Shown: positions 30,419-40,585 of the stretch, in pieces
Position numbering within the stretch: the first letter of the stretch is position 1
Layout of the letters: each line of letters starts with the position of its first letter
Source: Sphingopyxis sp.
GTDB taxonomy: Bacteria; Pseudomonadota; Alphaproteobacteria; Sphingomonadales; Sphingomonadaceae
Length of the DNA: 64,000 nucleotides
Reading direction: 5' to 3'
Assembly: GCA_017745175.1 (NCBI GenBank)
Contig: JAGHZY010000022.1
Location: 1 to 64,000, forward strand
Made by a program: the position numbers and the translations under genes
Notes under the pieces: generated by a model
The model's database searches: none
What the model was told of the DNA's origin: nothing
What the model saw: only the letters and a program-made list of their open reading frames with translations

Positions 30419-32734
30419 ATGCCGCCGATGACGCGCAACCTTACATGCCTGACGCTGGCCACCCTGATGGTGGCCGGAACGCTTGCTCCCACTCAGCTGT
30501 TCGCGAAGCCTGCGGCGAGCGCGAGCGAGAAAGCCGCCGCCGATTCAGCCGGATGGATGCGCCCCGATCCGAAGATGGACCGCTTCATCGCCGACCTGAT
30601 GGCGAAGATGACGCTCGACGAGAAGGTCGGGCAATTGTCACTGCTGACGAGCGACTGGGATTCGACCGGCCCGACGATCCGCCAGGGCTATCAGGACGAT
30701 ATCCGCAAGGGCCGGATCGGGTCGATCTTCAACGCCTTCACCGCCAAATATACGCGCGAACTGCAGCGGCTGGCGGTCGAGGAAACGCGGCTGAAGATTC
30801 CGCTGCTCTTCGGCTATGACGTCGTCCACGGCCATCGCACCATCTTCCCGATCTCGCTCGGCGAATCGGCGAGCTGGGACATGAAAGCCATTGAAAAAGC
30901 TGCAAGAATATCGGCAACCGAAGCTTCGGCCGAGGGCATTCACTGGACCTTCGCGCCGATGGTCGACGTCGCGCGCGACCCGCGCTGGGGCCGCATGTCC
31001 GAAGGCGCGGGCGAGGATGTCTACCTCGGCAGCAAGATCGCGGTTGCGCGCGTCCGCGGCTTCCAGGGCGACGATCTGAAGCGCGTCGATACCATACTCG
31101 CGACCGCCAAGCATTTCGCCGCCTATGGCGCCGCGCAGGCGGGCCGCGACTATCACACGGTCGACATCTCCGAGCGCACGCTGCGCGACATCTACCTGCC
31201 GCCGTTCAAGGCGGCCGCCGATGCGGGCGCCGCGACCTTCATGACCTCGTTCAACGAATATGACGGCGTTCCCGCATCGGGCAGCCACTATCTGCTGACC
31301 GACGTGCTGCGCGAGAAATGGGGCTTCAGGGGTTTTGTCGTAACCGATTACACGTCGATCAACGAAATGGTCCCGCACGGCTATTCGACCGACCTGAAGC
31401 AGGCCGGCGAACAGGCGATCAATGCCGGGGTCGACATGGATTTGCAGGGCGCGGTGTTCATGGACCACCTCGCCAGGTCGGTCGCCGAGGGCAAGGTCGA
31501 TGTGAAGCGCGTCGAGGCGGTGAAGTCGATCCTCGAAATGAAGTACCGCCTCGGCCTGTTCGAGGATCCCTATCGCTATTCGGACGAGGCGCGCGAAAAG
31601 GCGACCGTCTATCGCCCCGACTTCCTCGAAGCGGCACGCGACGTCGCGCGCAAGTCGATCGTGCTGCTGAAGAACAAGGCGGGCGCCCTCCCCCTCGCCG
31701 CCTCGGCGAAGTCGATCGCGGTGATCGGCCCGCTCGGCAACAGCAAGGAGGACATGATCGGCAGCTGGTCCGCCGCGGGCGACCGCAAGGAACGGCCCGT
31801 GACGCTGCTCGAAGGGCTGCAGGCGCGCGCGCCCAGGGGCACGACGGTCGCCTATGCCAGGGGCGCGGGCTACCAGTTCGCCGATGCCGGCAAGAGCGAC
31901 GGTTTCGCCGAGGCGGTCGCGCTCGCGCAGAAATCGGACGTGATCATCGCCGCGATGGGCGAACATTGGAACATGACCGGCGAGGCGGCGAGCCGCACTT
32001 CGCTCGATCTGCCCGGCAACCAGCAGGCGCTGCTCGAAGAGCTGAAGAAGACCGGCAAACCGATCATCCTCGTGCTGATGAGCGGCCGCCCGAACAGCAT
32101 CGAATGGGCCGATGCCAATGTCGATGCGATCCTCGAGGCCTGGTATCCGGGGACGATGGGCGGCCATGCGATCGCCGATGTGCTCTATGGCGATTACAAC
32201 CCGTCGGGCAAGCTGCCCGTCACCTTCCCGCGCAACGTCGGACAGGTGCCGATCTATTACGACATGAAGAACACCGGCCGCCCGATCAAGCCCGAGGACC
32301 CGAACGCGAAATATGTCTCGCGCTATCTCGATACGCCGAACACGCCGCTCTATCCGTTCGGCTACGGGCTGAGCTACACCAGCTTCACCTATTCGCCGGT
32401 GACGCTCGACAAGGCGAAGATCCGGCCGGGCGAGCCGCTGACCGCCAGCGTCACCGTGACCAACAGCGGCGCGCGCGATGGCGAGGAAGTCGTGCAGCTC
32501 TATGTCCGCGACCTCGTCGGGTCGGTGACGCGGCCGGTGAAGGAGCTCAAGGGTTTCGAGAAGATCAGCCTGAAGAAGGGCGAAAAGCGCATTGTCCGCT
32601 TCACCCTGACCGACGCCGATCTCGCCTTCACGCGGCAGGACATGAGCTGGGGCAGCGAGCCCGGCGAGTTCAGGCTGTGGGTCGGGCCGTCGTCGGCCGA
32701 AGGATCGGAGGCGGCATTCGAGCTGACCGAATAG
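30419..32734 (+). CDS. GH3 beta-glucosidase (BglX type), periplasmic
   Basis: A 771-residue family 3 hydrolase with a signal peptide (LTLATLMVAGTLAPTQLFA). Order: N-terminal TIM barrel with KMTLDEKVGQLSLL and GYDVVHGHRTIFP; the nucleophile is probably Asp310 in GFVVTDYTSINE, the equivalent of the BglX aspartate. The second alpha/beta sandwich (KSIVLLKNKAGALPL, AWYPGTMGGHAIADVLYGDYNPSGKLP) and the C-terminal fibronectin III-like domain (SVTVTNSGARDGEEVVQLY) are complete. It likely trims glucan fragments in the periplasm. A second ATG at 30428 is possible. A strong terminator follows. Confidence 0.95.
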   Translation: MPPMTRNLTCLTLATLMVAGTLAPTQLFAKPAASASEKAAADSAGWMRPDPKMDRFIADLMAKMTLDEKVGQLSLLTSDWDSTGPTIRQGYQDDIRKGRIGSIFNAFTAKYTRELQRLAVEETRLKIPLLFGYDVVHGHRTIFPISLGESASWDMKAIEKAARISATEASAEGIHWTFAPMVDVARDPRWGRMSEGAGEDVYLGSKIAVARVRGFQGDDLKRVDTILATAKHFAAYGAAQAGRDYHTVDISERTLRDIYLPPFKAAADAGAATFMTSFNEYDGVPASGSHYLLTDVLREKWGFRGFVVTDYTSINEMVPHGYSTDLKQAGEQAINAGVDMDLQGAVFMDHLARSVAEGKVDVKRVEAVKSILEMKYRLGLFEDPYRYSDEAREKATVYRPDFLEAARDVARKSIVLLKNKAGALPLAASAKSIAVIGPLGNSKEDMIGSWSAAGDRKERPVTLLEGLQARAPRGTTVAYARGAGYQFADAGKSDGFAEAVALAQKSDVIIAAMGEHWNMTGEAASRTSLDLPGNQQALLEELKKTGKPIILVLMSGRPNSIEWADANVDAILEAWYPGTMGGHAIADVLYGDYNPSGKLPVTFPRNVGQVPIYYDMKNTGRPIKPEDPNAKYVSRYLDTPNTPLYPFGYGLSYTSFTYSPVTLDKAKIRPGEPLTASVTVTNSGARDGEEVVQLYVRDLVGSVTRPVKELKGFEKISLKKGEKRIVRFTLTDADLAFTRQDMSWGSEPGEFRLWVGPSSAEGSEAAFELTE

Positions 32735-32746
32735 AATCGGGACAAT

Positions 32747-32784
32747 CGCGCCCGCCGGTCTTGCCGCGACCGGCGGGCGCGTTT
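32747..32784 (+). terminator. Terminator after the GH3 gene
   Basis: A 14-bp perfect stem (CGCGCCCGCCGGTC with GACCGGCGGGCGCG, loop TTGCCGC) followed by TTT. It begins 13 bp after the GH3 stop and just before the next MFS gene, so it ends the glycan locus on this side. Confidence 0.8.
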
Positions 32785-32797
32785 ACCCGAACAGGAA

Positions 32798-34036
32798 GTG
32801 AGTCCCGACACGCCACCCCCGCCCTCCGCGCTCGCCCCCTTCCGCTACCCAGCGTTTCGCGCGATCTGGATCGCGAACCTCGCGTCGAACATGGGGTCGA
32901 TGATCCAGTCGGTCGCGGCGGCGTGGCTGATGACCGAACTCACGAGCTCGCACCTGCTGATCGCGCTGGTGCAGGCTGGCGCGACCATCCCGATCCTGTT
33001 GCTCGGCATTTTCGCGGGCGCGATCGCCGACAATTTCGACCGGCGGCGCGTCATGCTTGCGGCGCAAACGGGGATGCTGATCGTCTCGGCGGCGCTGACG
33101 CTGACGACCTGGCTCGATGCAATCACGCCGCTGACCCTGCTCTTCTTCACGCTCGCGGTCGGGTGCGGGACCGCGCTCAACGGCCCGGCGTGGCAAGCGT
33201 CGGTGCGGCTGCAGGTCGGGCCAAGGGATCTGCCGCAGGCGATCGCGCTCAATACGATCGCCTATAATCTTGCGCGCAGCGTCGGTCCGGCGCTTGGTGG
33301 ATTGTTGATTTCGATCGTCGGGACGGCAGCGGCCTTTGGCCTCAACGCGATCAGCTATATCGTGCTGATCGTCGTGCTGCTGCGCTGGCGCCCCGAGACC
33401 GCGCCGCGGCGCCGCACCTCGATGCTGACCGCGATCGCCGCAGGCATCCGTTTCTGCGCGCATTCGGACCCGGTGCGCCGCGTACTCATTCGCGGCTTTG
33501 CCTTCGGTTTCGGCGCCGCGGGGTTTCAGGCGCTGCTGCCGTCGCTCGTCCGCGACCGCCTGCACGGGACCGAAATCATCTATGGCCTGTGCCTTGCCGC
33601 CTTTGGCGCAGGGTCGATTGTCGGCGCGCTGTGCGTCGGCGCCGCACGGCACCGCTGGGGCAGCGACCGGGTGGTGACCGCCGCGTCGCTGATCTTTGCC
33701 GCCGCGATGCTGCCGGTGGCATTGACGACAAGCCTTGCGTGGGCCGTCGTCGCCGCCTTCGTCGCGGGCGGCGCGTGGGTGTCGACGCTGACGACGCTCA
33801 ACGTCGCGATGCAGCTCCGTTCGCCCGAGGAAATCCTCGGCCGCTGCCTGTCGATCTATCAGGCGGTGACCTTCGGCGCGATGGCGCTCGGCGCCTATAC
33901 GCTCGGGCTGGTCGCCGACCTCAGTTCGTTGCCCGCCGCGATCCTCGGCTCGGCGGGCTGGCTGCTGCTGACGGCGTTGGTCCTGCGCTTCGTCGCGCCG
34001 ATGCCGCGGCGCGACGAAGGCCGGATCATGCCCTGA
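32798..34036 (+). CDS. Major facilitator transporter of the EntS/MFS_3 type
   Basis: A 412-residue inner membrane protein with about 12 helices. It starts at a GTG and opens with FRYPAFRAIWIANLASNMGSMIQSVAAAWLMTEL, a sequence typical of the MFS_3 exporters that include enterobactin exporter EntS. The loop DNFDRRRVMLAAQ matches the family's cytoplasmic motif, and ALNTIAYNLARSVGPALGGL is also shared. Substrate unknown; efflux is more likely than uptake. Its 3' end overlaps the convergent CDF gene by 11 bp. It is separated from the GH3 gene by a terminator, so it is not obviously part of the glycan locus. Confidence 0.85.
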   Translation: MSPDTPPPPSALAPFRYPAFRAIWIANLASNMGSMIQSVAAAWLMTELTSSHLLIALVQAGATIPILLLGIFAGAIADNFDRRRVMLAAQTGMLIVSAALTLTTWLDAITPLTLLFFTLAVGCGTALNGPAWQASVRLQVGPRDLPQAIALNTIAYNLARSVGPALGGLLISIVGTAAAFGLNAISYIVLIVVLLRWRPETAPRRRTSMLTAIAAGIRFCAHSDPVRRVLIRGFAFGFGAAGFQALLPSLVRDRLHGTEIIYGLCLAAFGAGSIVGALCVGAARHRWGSDRVVTAASLIFAAAMLPVALTTSLAWAVVAAFVAGGAWVSTLTTLNVAMQLRSPEEILGRCLSIYQAVTFGAMALGAYTLGLVADLSSLPAAILGSAGWLLLTALVLRFVAPMPRRDEGRIMP

Positions 34037-34907
34037 CGGCCGGCTCGATCTGGATCGTCGAGTCCGCGATGTCGAACCGGTCGTGGAGCCGTTCGGCGAT
34101 TTCGCGCTGCAGCCCGCCGATGTCGCTTTCGGGCGAGGCGACGGCGTGAACCGTCGCGCGATTCTGCCCGTTGCTGATCGACCAGAGGTGCAATTGCCGC
34201 AGCTTGACGATGCCGGGGACCGCCTTCACCGTATCGCGCACCTCGCCAAGGTCGATGCCGTCGGGCACGCCTTCGAGCAGGACGTTCACCGTGCCGCGCA
34301 GCAATATCCATGTCCGCGGCAGCACCCACAGGCCGATCAGAACCGCGACCACCGGGTCGACCCACGTCCAGCCGGTGAAGCGGATCAGGACCGCGCCAGC
34401 GATCACGCCGACCGATCCGATCATGTCGGCCCAGACCTCCAGATAGGCACCCTTGACGTTGAAGCTCGCTTCCTTGCCCGCGACGAGCATACGCATCGCG
34501 ATCAGGTTGACGACCAGACCCACCGCGGCGACGACCATCATCCCCCACGACTGCACCGGCTGCGGATCGCGGAAGCGCACGATCGCCTCGACGAAAACAT
34601 AGATGGCGATGGCGAAGAGCATCAGCGCGTTGAACACCGCCGCGAGGATCTCGACGCGGCGGTAGCCGAAGGTCCGCCGGTCGTCGGGCGGCTTGGCACC
34701 CAGCCTGATCGCGAGCAGCGCGATCGCGAGCGCCGCGACGTCGGTCAGCATGTGTCCGGCGTCGGACAGGAGGGCGAGGCTGTTGAAATACAGCCCGCCC
34801 GCGACCTCGACGATCAGGAATGTCGCCGTCAGCGCCAGCGCCCAGCCGAGCATGCGCGCGTTGGCGCCCGCGACATGATCGTGACTATGGTCCTGTCCCA
34901 TCGTCAT
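34026..34907 (-). CDS. czcD: Cation diffusion facilitator (CzcD-like divalent metal efflux)
   Basis: A 293-residue inner membrane antiporter with a short His-rich N terminus (DHSHDH), six helices and a C-terminal cytoplasmic domain. The metal site HMLTDVAAL (HxxxD) in helix 2 and the matching helix-5 site YLEVWADMIGSVGV (DxxxD-like region) are present. It is the last gene of the czc operon; the ATG overlaps the czcA stop as ATGA. Members export Zn, Co or Cd from cytoplasm to periplasm, feeding the CzcCBA pump. Confidence 0.93.
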   Translation of the reverse strand: MTMGQDHSHDHVAGANARMLGWALALTATFLIVEVAGGLYFNSLALLSDAGHMLTDVAALAIALLAIRLGAKPPDDRRTFGYRRVEILAAVFNALMLFAIAIYVFVEAIVRFRDPQPVQSWGMMVVAAVGLVVNLIAMRMLVAGKEASFNVKGAYLEVWADMIGSVGVIAGAVLIRFTGWTWVDPVVAVLIGLWVLPRTWILLRGTVNVLLEGVPDGIDLGEVRDTVKAVPGIVKLRQLHLWSISNGQNRATVHAVASPESDIGGLQREIAERLHDRFDIADSTIQIEPAVRA

Positions 34908-37900
34908 GCTCCCTGCGGCTGCGCGCCCGCGGGCGCCGTTTCGATGTCGGGTGTGGCGACGCGCGGCCCTCCGTATCGGGCATAGAGCGTCGGGAGGACA
35001 AACAGCGTCAACAGCGTCGCCGAGATCAGCCCGCCGATCACGACCGTCGCGAGCGGTTTCTGAACCTCGGCCCCCGCGCCGGTCGCGAGTGCCATCGGGA
35101 CGAAGCCGAGCGACGCGACGAGCGCGGTCATCACGACCGGCCGCAGCCGCGCCAGTGCGCCCGCCCTTGCCGCGTCGCTTCGCTTCCTGCCCTCGGCGAT
35201 CAGTTGCTGGATCGATGTGACCATCACCAGCCCGTTGAGCACCGCGATTCCCGACAGCGCGATGAAGCCCACCGCCGCCGAGATCGAAAAGGGCATCCCG
35301 CGCAGCGCCAGCGCCAATATTCCGCCGACGAGCGCGAGCGGGACGCCGGTGAAGACGATCGCGGCATCGCGCACGCTGCCGAGCGCGCCGTACAGGAGCA
35401 GCAGGATCAGCGCGAAACACGCCGGAACGACGAGCGCGAGCCGGTCGCGTGCCGAGGCGAGATTTTCGAACTGCCCGCCCCATTCGACATATTGACCCGC
35501 GGGCAGGCGCACCTGTTCACGGATCGCGCCCTGCGCATCCTCGACCACGCTCGCAACGTCGCGGCCGCGGACATTGGCCTGGACGACGATCCGCCTTTTG
35601 CCATTCTCGCGGCTGATCTGGTTCGGACCGTCGACGACAGCCAGCTCGGCGACGCTTTCAAGCGGCACGAAGCTGCCCCCCGGGGTCGGCACCGGCACCT
35701 GTCCCAATGCCGCGAAGTCGGCGCGCGCGGCGTCGGAGAGGCGGATGGTGACCGCAAAACGCCGGTCGCCCTCGAAGATCACCCCGGCGTCGCGTCCGCC
35801 GACCGCCGCCGCAACGGTTTCCTGCAGTACGGCTGCGGTGATCCCGAGGCCCGCCATCGCGTCACGGTTCGGCCTGATATCGAGCATCGGCAGGCCTTCG
35901 GTCTGCTCGACGCGGACATCGGTCGCGCCTTCGGTTTTACGTAGAATCGCGGCGATCCGGTTCGCGGTCGCCGCCATCGCGTTGTTGTCGTCGCCGAAGA
36001 CCTTGACCGCGACGTCGCCGCGCACCCCCGCGATCAGCTCGTTGAAGCGCATCTGGATCGGCTGGCTGATCTCGAACGCGTTGCCGGGAAGGCCGGCGAG
36101 CGTCTTTTCGACCTTCGCCGTCAGGTCGGCCTTCGACAGGCGCGGATTAGGCCAGTCGTTCCGGTCCTTCATGATGATGAAGGTGTCGGAGATGTTCGGC
36201 GGCATCGGGTCCGACGCGAGTTCGGCGGTGCCGGTCTTCGAAAAGACGAACTTCACCTCGGGCAAGGCCGCCAGCGCGCGTTCGGCGCGAAGCTGCATCG
36301 CCTGGCTCTGGTCGACCGACGTCCCCGGAACGCGCAGCAACTGTGCGGTGAGGTCGCCTTCGTCGAGTTGCGGCAGGAATTCCTGCCCCAGCGTGACATA
36401 GGCCCCCGCCCCGACAACGAGCGCAGCAACCGCCGCGAGCATCGTCTTTCGCGGCTGCCCCATCGCACGGTCGAGCCCGGGCTCATAATGTGCGCCGAGC
36501 CAGCGCATGATCCGTCCCTCCTTTTCCTCGACCGGTTTCGACAGCCAGATCGCCAGCATCGCAGGGACAAAGGTCAGGGAGAGGACGAACGCCGCGGCGA
36601 GCGCGACGATGACGGTCATCGCCATCGGGGTGAAGGTTTTTCCTTCGACGCCGGTCAGCGTCAGCAACGGCACATAGACGAGGATGATGATCGCCTGCCC
36701 ATAGACCGACGGACGGATCATCTCGCGCGCCGCCGCGGCGACCACGCCCAGCCGCTCGTCGCGATCGAGGGTACGCCCGAGCTGGTGTTGCCGCTCGCCG
36801 ATGCGGCGCAGCGCATTTTCGACGATGATGACGGCGCCGTCGACGATCAGCCCGAAGTCGAGCGCGCCGAGGCTCATCAGATTGGCCGACACCCCGCCCT
36901 TGAGCATGCCGAAGCTTGTCAGCAGCATCGTGATCGGGATGACGAGCGCCGCGATCAGCGCCGCGCGGAAATTGCCGAGCAGCAGAAAGAGGATGACGAT
37001 GACGAGCAGCGCACCCTCGGTGAGGTTTTTCGCGACGGTCTTGACCGTCGCCTCGACGAGCCCGGTGCGGTCGAGCACCGGCTGGATGATGATGTCGGTG
37101 GGCAACGAGGCGTTGATCTCGTCGAGCCGTGCGGCGACGAGGCCGGCGATATTGCGACTGTTCTCGCCGATGCGCATGATCGCGGTGCCGACGACCACTT
37201 CGCGGCCGTTTTCGGACGCCGACCCCATGCGGATCGCCTGTCCCGTGCGCACGCTCGCGACCTGATCGAGCCGGATCGGAACCCCGCCGCGCGTCGCGAT
37301 CACCGTCTGCGCCAATTGTTCGGCGCCGCCGATGCGCGCGTCGGAGCGCACCGCGAGCCCCTCGCCGTTGCGGTCGACGACGCCCGCGCCGATCGCGCGG
37401 TTGTTCGCCTCGAGCGCGGTGGCGAGATCGCCGAGACTGAGGCCGAGCGCGGCGAGCCGCTGCGTGTCGGGGACGACCTGATACTGCTTCACATAGCCGC
37501 CGATCGTGTCGACGCCCGCGAGACCGGGGATCGGTTTGAGCAGCGGCGTGACGATCCAGTCCTGCGCGGTGCGCAGATAGGTCGCCTTTTCGGCATCGGT
37601 GACCAAGCGGTCGCCCTCGGGCGTGATATAGCTGCCGTCGGGTTGCATTCCGGGTTCGCCGGGCTTGTGCCTGTCGTCCTTGCGGTGCTCCATATGGACC
37701 GTCCACATGAAGACCTCGCCCAGCCCCGTCGCGATCGGTCCCATTTCGGGATCGACGCCTTCGGGCAGCGCGCGCTCGGCATCGCGCAGCCGTTCGGCGA
37801 CCTGCGCACGCGCGAAGTAGATGTCGGTCGCGTCGGTGAAGACCGCGGTGACCTGCGCAAAACCGTTGCGGCTCAGCGAACGCGTACTTTCAAGACCGGG

Positions 37901-38128
37901 AATGCCGGCGAGCGCGGTTTCGATGGGAAAGGCGACCTGCCGTTCGACCTGTTCGGGCGACAGTGCGGGCGCGCGCGCGCTGATCTGCACCTGATTGTTG
38001 GTGATGTCGGGAACGGCGTCGATCGGCAGGCGGCTCAGCGCCCATGCGCCGATCAGCGTCGCGATCGCGGTGACGAGCAGCACGAACCAGCGCCGCGCGA
38101 CGGCGAAATTGACGATGGAGGCGATCAT
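34904..38128 (-). CDS. czcA: Heavy-metal RND efflux pump, inner membrane subunit CzcA
   Basis: A 1074-residue HME-RND transporter with two repeats of a large periplasmic loop and 12 helices. It shows the HME-type helix 4 motif DFGLIVDGAVIIVENALRR with the proton-relay Asp and Glu, the start LPIDAVPDITNNQVQI, and GQEFLPQLDEGDL in the second half. Starting at 38128 gives the standard MIASIVNFAVARRWFV. The gene starts one base after the czcB frame and overlaps czcD by 4 bp. Metal specificity (Zn/Co/Cd versus Ni) is not decided by what I see. Confidence 0.95.
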   Translation of the reverse strand: MIASIVNFAVARRWFVLLVTAIATLIGAWALSRLPIDAVPDITNNQVQISARAPALSPEQVERQVAFPIETALAGIPGLESTRSLSRNGFAQVTAVFTDATDIYFARAQVAERLRDAERALPEGVDPEMGPIATGLGEVFMWTVHMEHRKDDRHKPGEPGMQPDGSYITPEGDRLVTDAEKATYLRTAQDWIVTPLLKPIPGLAGVDTIGGYVKQYQVVPDTQRLAALGLSLGDLATALEANNRAIGAGVVDRNGEGLAVRSDARIGGAEQLAQTVIATRGGVPIRLDQVASVRTGQAIRMGSASENGREVVVGTAIMRIGENSRNIAGLVAARLDEINASLPTDIIIQPVLDRTGLVEATVKTVAKNLTEGALLVIVILFLLLGNFRAALIAALVIPITMLLTSFGMLKGGVSANLMSLGALDFGLIVDGAVIIVENALRRIGERQHQLGRTLDRDERLGVVAAAAREMIRPSVYGQAIIILVYVPLLTLTGVEGKTFTPMAMTVIVALAAAFVLSLTFVPAMLAIWLSKPVEEKEGRIMRWLGAHYEPGLDRAMGQPRKTMLAAVAALVVGAGAYVTLGQEFLPQLDEGDLTAQLLRVPGTSVDQSQAMQLRAERALAALPEVKFVFSKTGTAELASDPMPPNISDTFIIMKDRNDWPNPRLSKADLTAKVEKTLAGLPGNAFEISQPIQMRFNELIAGVRGDVAVKVFGDDNNAMAATANRIAAILRKTEGATDVRVEQTEGLPMLDIRPNRDAMAGLGITAAVLQETVAAAVGGRDAGVIFEGDRRFAVTIRLSDAARADFAALGQVPVPTPGGSFVPLESVAELAVVDGPNQISRENGKRRIVVQANVRGRDVASVVEDAQGAIREQVRLPAGQYVEWGGQFENLASARDRLALVVPACFALILLLLYGALGSVRDAAIVFTGVPLALVGGILALALRGMPFSISAAVGFIALSGIAVLNGLVMVTSIQQLIAEGRKRSDAARAGALARLRPVVMTALVASLGFVPMALATGAGAEVQKPLATVVIGGLISATLLTLFVLPTLYARYGGPRVATPDIETAPAGAQPQGA

Positions 38129-38129
38129 G

Positions 38130-39263
38130 TCAGTGCCCCCCATGCTCGGCTTCACCCTTGGCGAGTTCCGCCTTCAGGGTGAAACTGCCCTCGCCCGCGA
38201 GGCTCTCGCGGCCCGACAGCCCGGTGACGGTGGCCATGCCGCCGACGCGCGACGTCACCGTGACCGGCACGGTGCGGAACCCCTCCTTCGTCCGGACAAA
38301 GACGCTCGTACGGCCCTCGACGGTCTGGATCGCGCCGTCGGGCACGCTCACCGCATCGCCCGTTGCGCCGGTTTGCAGCAGCGCGGTGACCGGCTCGCCG
38401 GGCCGCCAGACGCCGCCGCCGTTGTCGAGCAGGGCGACCGCGGGCACGAGGCGGGTCGCGGCGTCGAGGACGGGCGACACGAAATGGACACGCGCGGTGG
38501 CGGTGCGCGCGCCCGCCCGGACCTCGACCGGGGTGCCGACGCGGATGCGCCCCGCATCGGCGGGGGTCAGCGAAAGGTTGATCGCCACGCGCCCGAGATT
38601 GGCGACGCGGAACAATTCGGCGTCGGGCGCCACGGTCTGGCCCAGCACGACGCTGCGCGCGGTCACCTGCCCCCCGATCGGCGCGACAACGCCGATGCGG
38701 TTGAGCGCGCCGCCGCCGACACCCGCGGCCGATACCTGCTGCGAGGCAAGCCGAAGCGCGATGTTCGCCTCGGTCATCGCGGTGCGCGCGGCGATCAGAT
38801 CGCGTTCGGGCGACACCTTGAGCGCGAACAGCCGTTCCTCGCGCGCGAGGTTCGAGCGCGCCAGATTGGCGCGCGCCTGCGCGGCCTCGACCTCGGCGCG
38901 CAATCCCGCGGCGTCGCGGCTCTCGATCACCGCGACCACCTCGCCGCGCCGGACGCTTTCGCCCAGATTGCGGTTGAGCGCGACCACGCGGCCGCCGATC
39001 GCCGCGGAAACGACCTGCGTCGCCTGCGGGTCGCTTTCGATCGTCGCGGGCAGGCTGAGCAGTCCCGCACCGCCGGTCGCCGGACGAACCAGCGCGATGC
39101 CGGCGGCGGCGATCTGTTTCGCCGTCAGATGGATTTCGCCTTCGGTTTCGGCTTCCTTTTCGGCCGCTTTCGCGGCGGGCTCGGCGGCTTGCTGGCCGCA
39201 GCCCGCCAGAACAAGTGCGAGCGCGAGCGGCAAAGCCGCCCGGTTGTTCGATATCATTTTCAT
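38130..39263 (-). CDS. czcB: RND efflux membrane-fusion lipoprotein CzcB
   Basis: A 377-residue periplasmic adaptor with lipobox VLAGC near residue 22. An acidic stretch (KAAEKEAETEGE) follows. Then come the beta-barrel/lipoyl segments (SAAIGGRVVALNRNLGESVRRGEVVAVIES) flanking a coiled-coil hairpin (AEVEAAQARANLARSNLAREERLF), and GVVAPIGGQVTARSVVLGQTV. It joins CzcA to CzcC. It overlaps czcC by 4 bp. Confidence 0.93.
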   Translation of the reverse strand: MKMISNNRAALPLALALVLAGCGQQAAEPAAKAAEKEAETEGEIHLTAKQIAAAGIALVRPATGGAGLLSLPATIESDPQATQVVSAAIGGRVVALNRNLGESVRRGEVVAVIESRDAAGLRAEVEAAQARANLARSNLAREERLFALKVSPERDLIAARTAMTEANIALRLASQQVSAAGVGGGALNRIGVVAPIGGQVTARSVVLGQTVAPDAELFRVANLGRVAINLSLTPADAGRIRVGTPVEVRAGARTATARVHFVSPVLDAATRLVPAVALLDNGGGVWRPGEPVTALLQTGATGDAVSVPDGAIQTVEGRTSVFVRTKEGFRTVPVTVTSRVGGMATVTGLSGRESLAGEGSFTLKAELAKGEAEHGGH

Positions 39264-40525
39264 TGTGCACCCCCTTCGGCGGGCAATTTGGCGGTCAGTC
39301 GTTCGAGGCAGGCGACGGCATCGTGGTAGGCGGCGCGCGCGTCGATTCCGGCGCGGCGCGTGTCGAGCAGGGTCCGTTCGGCGTCGAGCAGGATGAGCTG
39401 GTCGAACTTGCCCTCGGCATAACCGACGCGCGCGATCCGCGCGGCTTCGGTCGCGGCGGTCAGCGCCGGTCCGGACGCCCGTACCGCGGTCGCGGCGCGA
39501 TCGCGCTCCGCCTCGGCGGCCGTGATCGCCCGCTCGGCTTCGAACAGCGCGATCCGGCCTTGCGCGTCGGCGCGGTCGCGCTCGCGCGCGGCCTGCGTCA
39601 CCGCCGCCTTGCCGCCGTTGAACAGCGGCAGCGGCACCGACACACCGAACACCATCGCCTGGTCATTGCTCGCCTCGAGCCGCCGCGTCCCGGCGGTCAA
39701 GGTCAGGTCGGGCGCGCGCTGACTGCGTGCCAGCCGCAGCTCGGCCTCGGCCGTCGCGGCATCGGCGGACGCCGCCGCAAGCGCGAGCGTTCCGCGGACG
39801 TCGACCGGTATCGCGGGCCCCTGCCGGGTCGCGGCAGCAAGGTCGAACCAGCGCTCATCGAGCGCCGATCGCGCGCCGTCGCCGACATATTGCGTCAGCG
39901 TGACGCGCGCCGCGATGGCGGTCCGCAGCGCGGTCTCGGCGTCGGTGGTCGCGCGGACCTGTTCAAGCGCCGCGCGCTGTTCGTCGATCGGCGAATTGGC
40001 GCCGACCATCACCCGGTCGCGCGCGATGCGCAGGTTTTCGGTCGTGACCGCGACCTGCGCCTCGGCGACGGCGGCCCGCCGCTCCGATGCGATCGCCGCG
40101 ACATAGGCCTCGGTTACCGCGAGACGCCGGTCGGCCTCGGCGACCGCGAGGTCGATGTGGGCGCGCCGGATCCGCGCGTCGGCGACCGCGATGCGCGCCG
40201 ATCTTTTTCCGCCGAGCTCAACGGGCATAGCGAACGCGATGGTCGTGTCCGACTCGTCGAACCCGCGATACGGCCCGGTCCCGAGCGCATTTTCGGTATC
40301 GAAACTGACCGACGGGTTCGGCCGAAGCTTCGCAACGCCGCGCCCGGCCTGCGCGGCCCAGACGCCGGCTTCGGCCGCTTGCGTCAGCGGCGTGGTCACA
40401 CCGGCGTCGGCGAGCGCTTCATCGAGGGTCAGCACCTCGCCGCCCGCGGACGGGGGCGATGTCTGCGCCTGCGCCGCAACGGCACAGAGCGGAACGGCCA
40501 GAACGGCCGCAAGATATTTTTTCAT
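39260..40525 (-). CDS. czcC: TolC-family outer membrane channel CzcC
   Basis: A 421-residue outer membrane factor with a signal peptide (MKKYLAAVLAVPLCAVAAQA). Two outer-membrane-efflux repeats are visible, each with long Ala-rich helices, for example ADRRLAVTEAYVAAIASERRAAVAEAQ and AALEQVRATTDAETALRTA. The family's VSFDTENALGTG and VSVPLPLFNGGKAAV segments are present. It is the second gene of the operon and follows the small His-rich protein gene by 60 bp. Confidence 0.92.
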   Translation of the reverse strand: MKKYLAAVLAVPLCAVAAQAQTSPPSAGGEVLTLDEALADAGVTTPLTQAAEAGVWAAQAGRGVAKLRPNPSVSFDTENALGTGPYRGFDESDTTIAFAMPVELGGKRSARIAVADARIRRAHIDLAVAEADRRLAVTEAYVAAIASERRAAVAEAQVAVTTENLRIARDRVMVGANSPIDEQRAALEQVRATTDAETALRTAIAARVTLTQYVGDGARSALDERWFDLAAATRQGPAIPVDVRGTLALAAASADAATAEAELRLARSQRAPDLTLTAGTRRLEASNDQAMVFGVSVPLPLFNGGKAAVTQAARERDRADAQGRIALFEAERAITAAEAERDRAATAVRASGPALTAATEAARIARVGYAEGKFDQLILLDAERTLLDTRRAGIDARAAYHDAVACLERLTAKLPAEGGAQ

Positions 40526-40585
40526 TGGGGATTATCCTGAACAAGCCAAAATCAGCCGCCGGGCGTACCGGCAGCGCGGGCTGGT

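Noticed and set aside
31340-31351. GTAACCGATTAC, 11 of 12 matches to the LacI operator core
   Set aside because: It lies inside the GH3 coding sequence and encodes the conserved VVTDYT nucleophile region, so protein constraint explains it.
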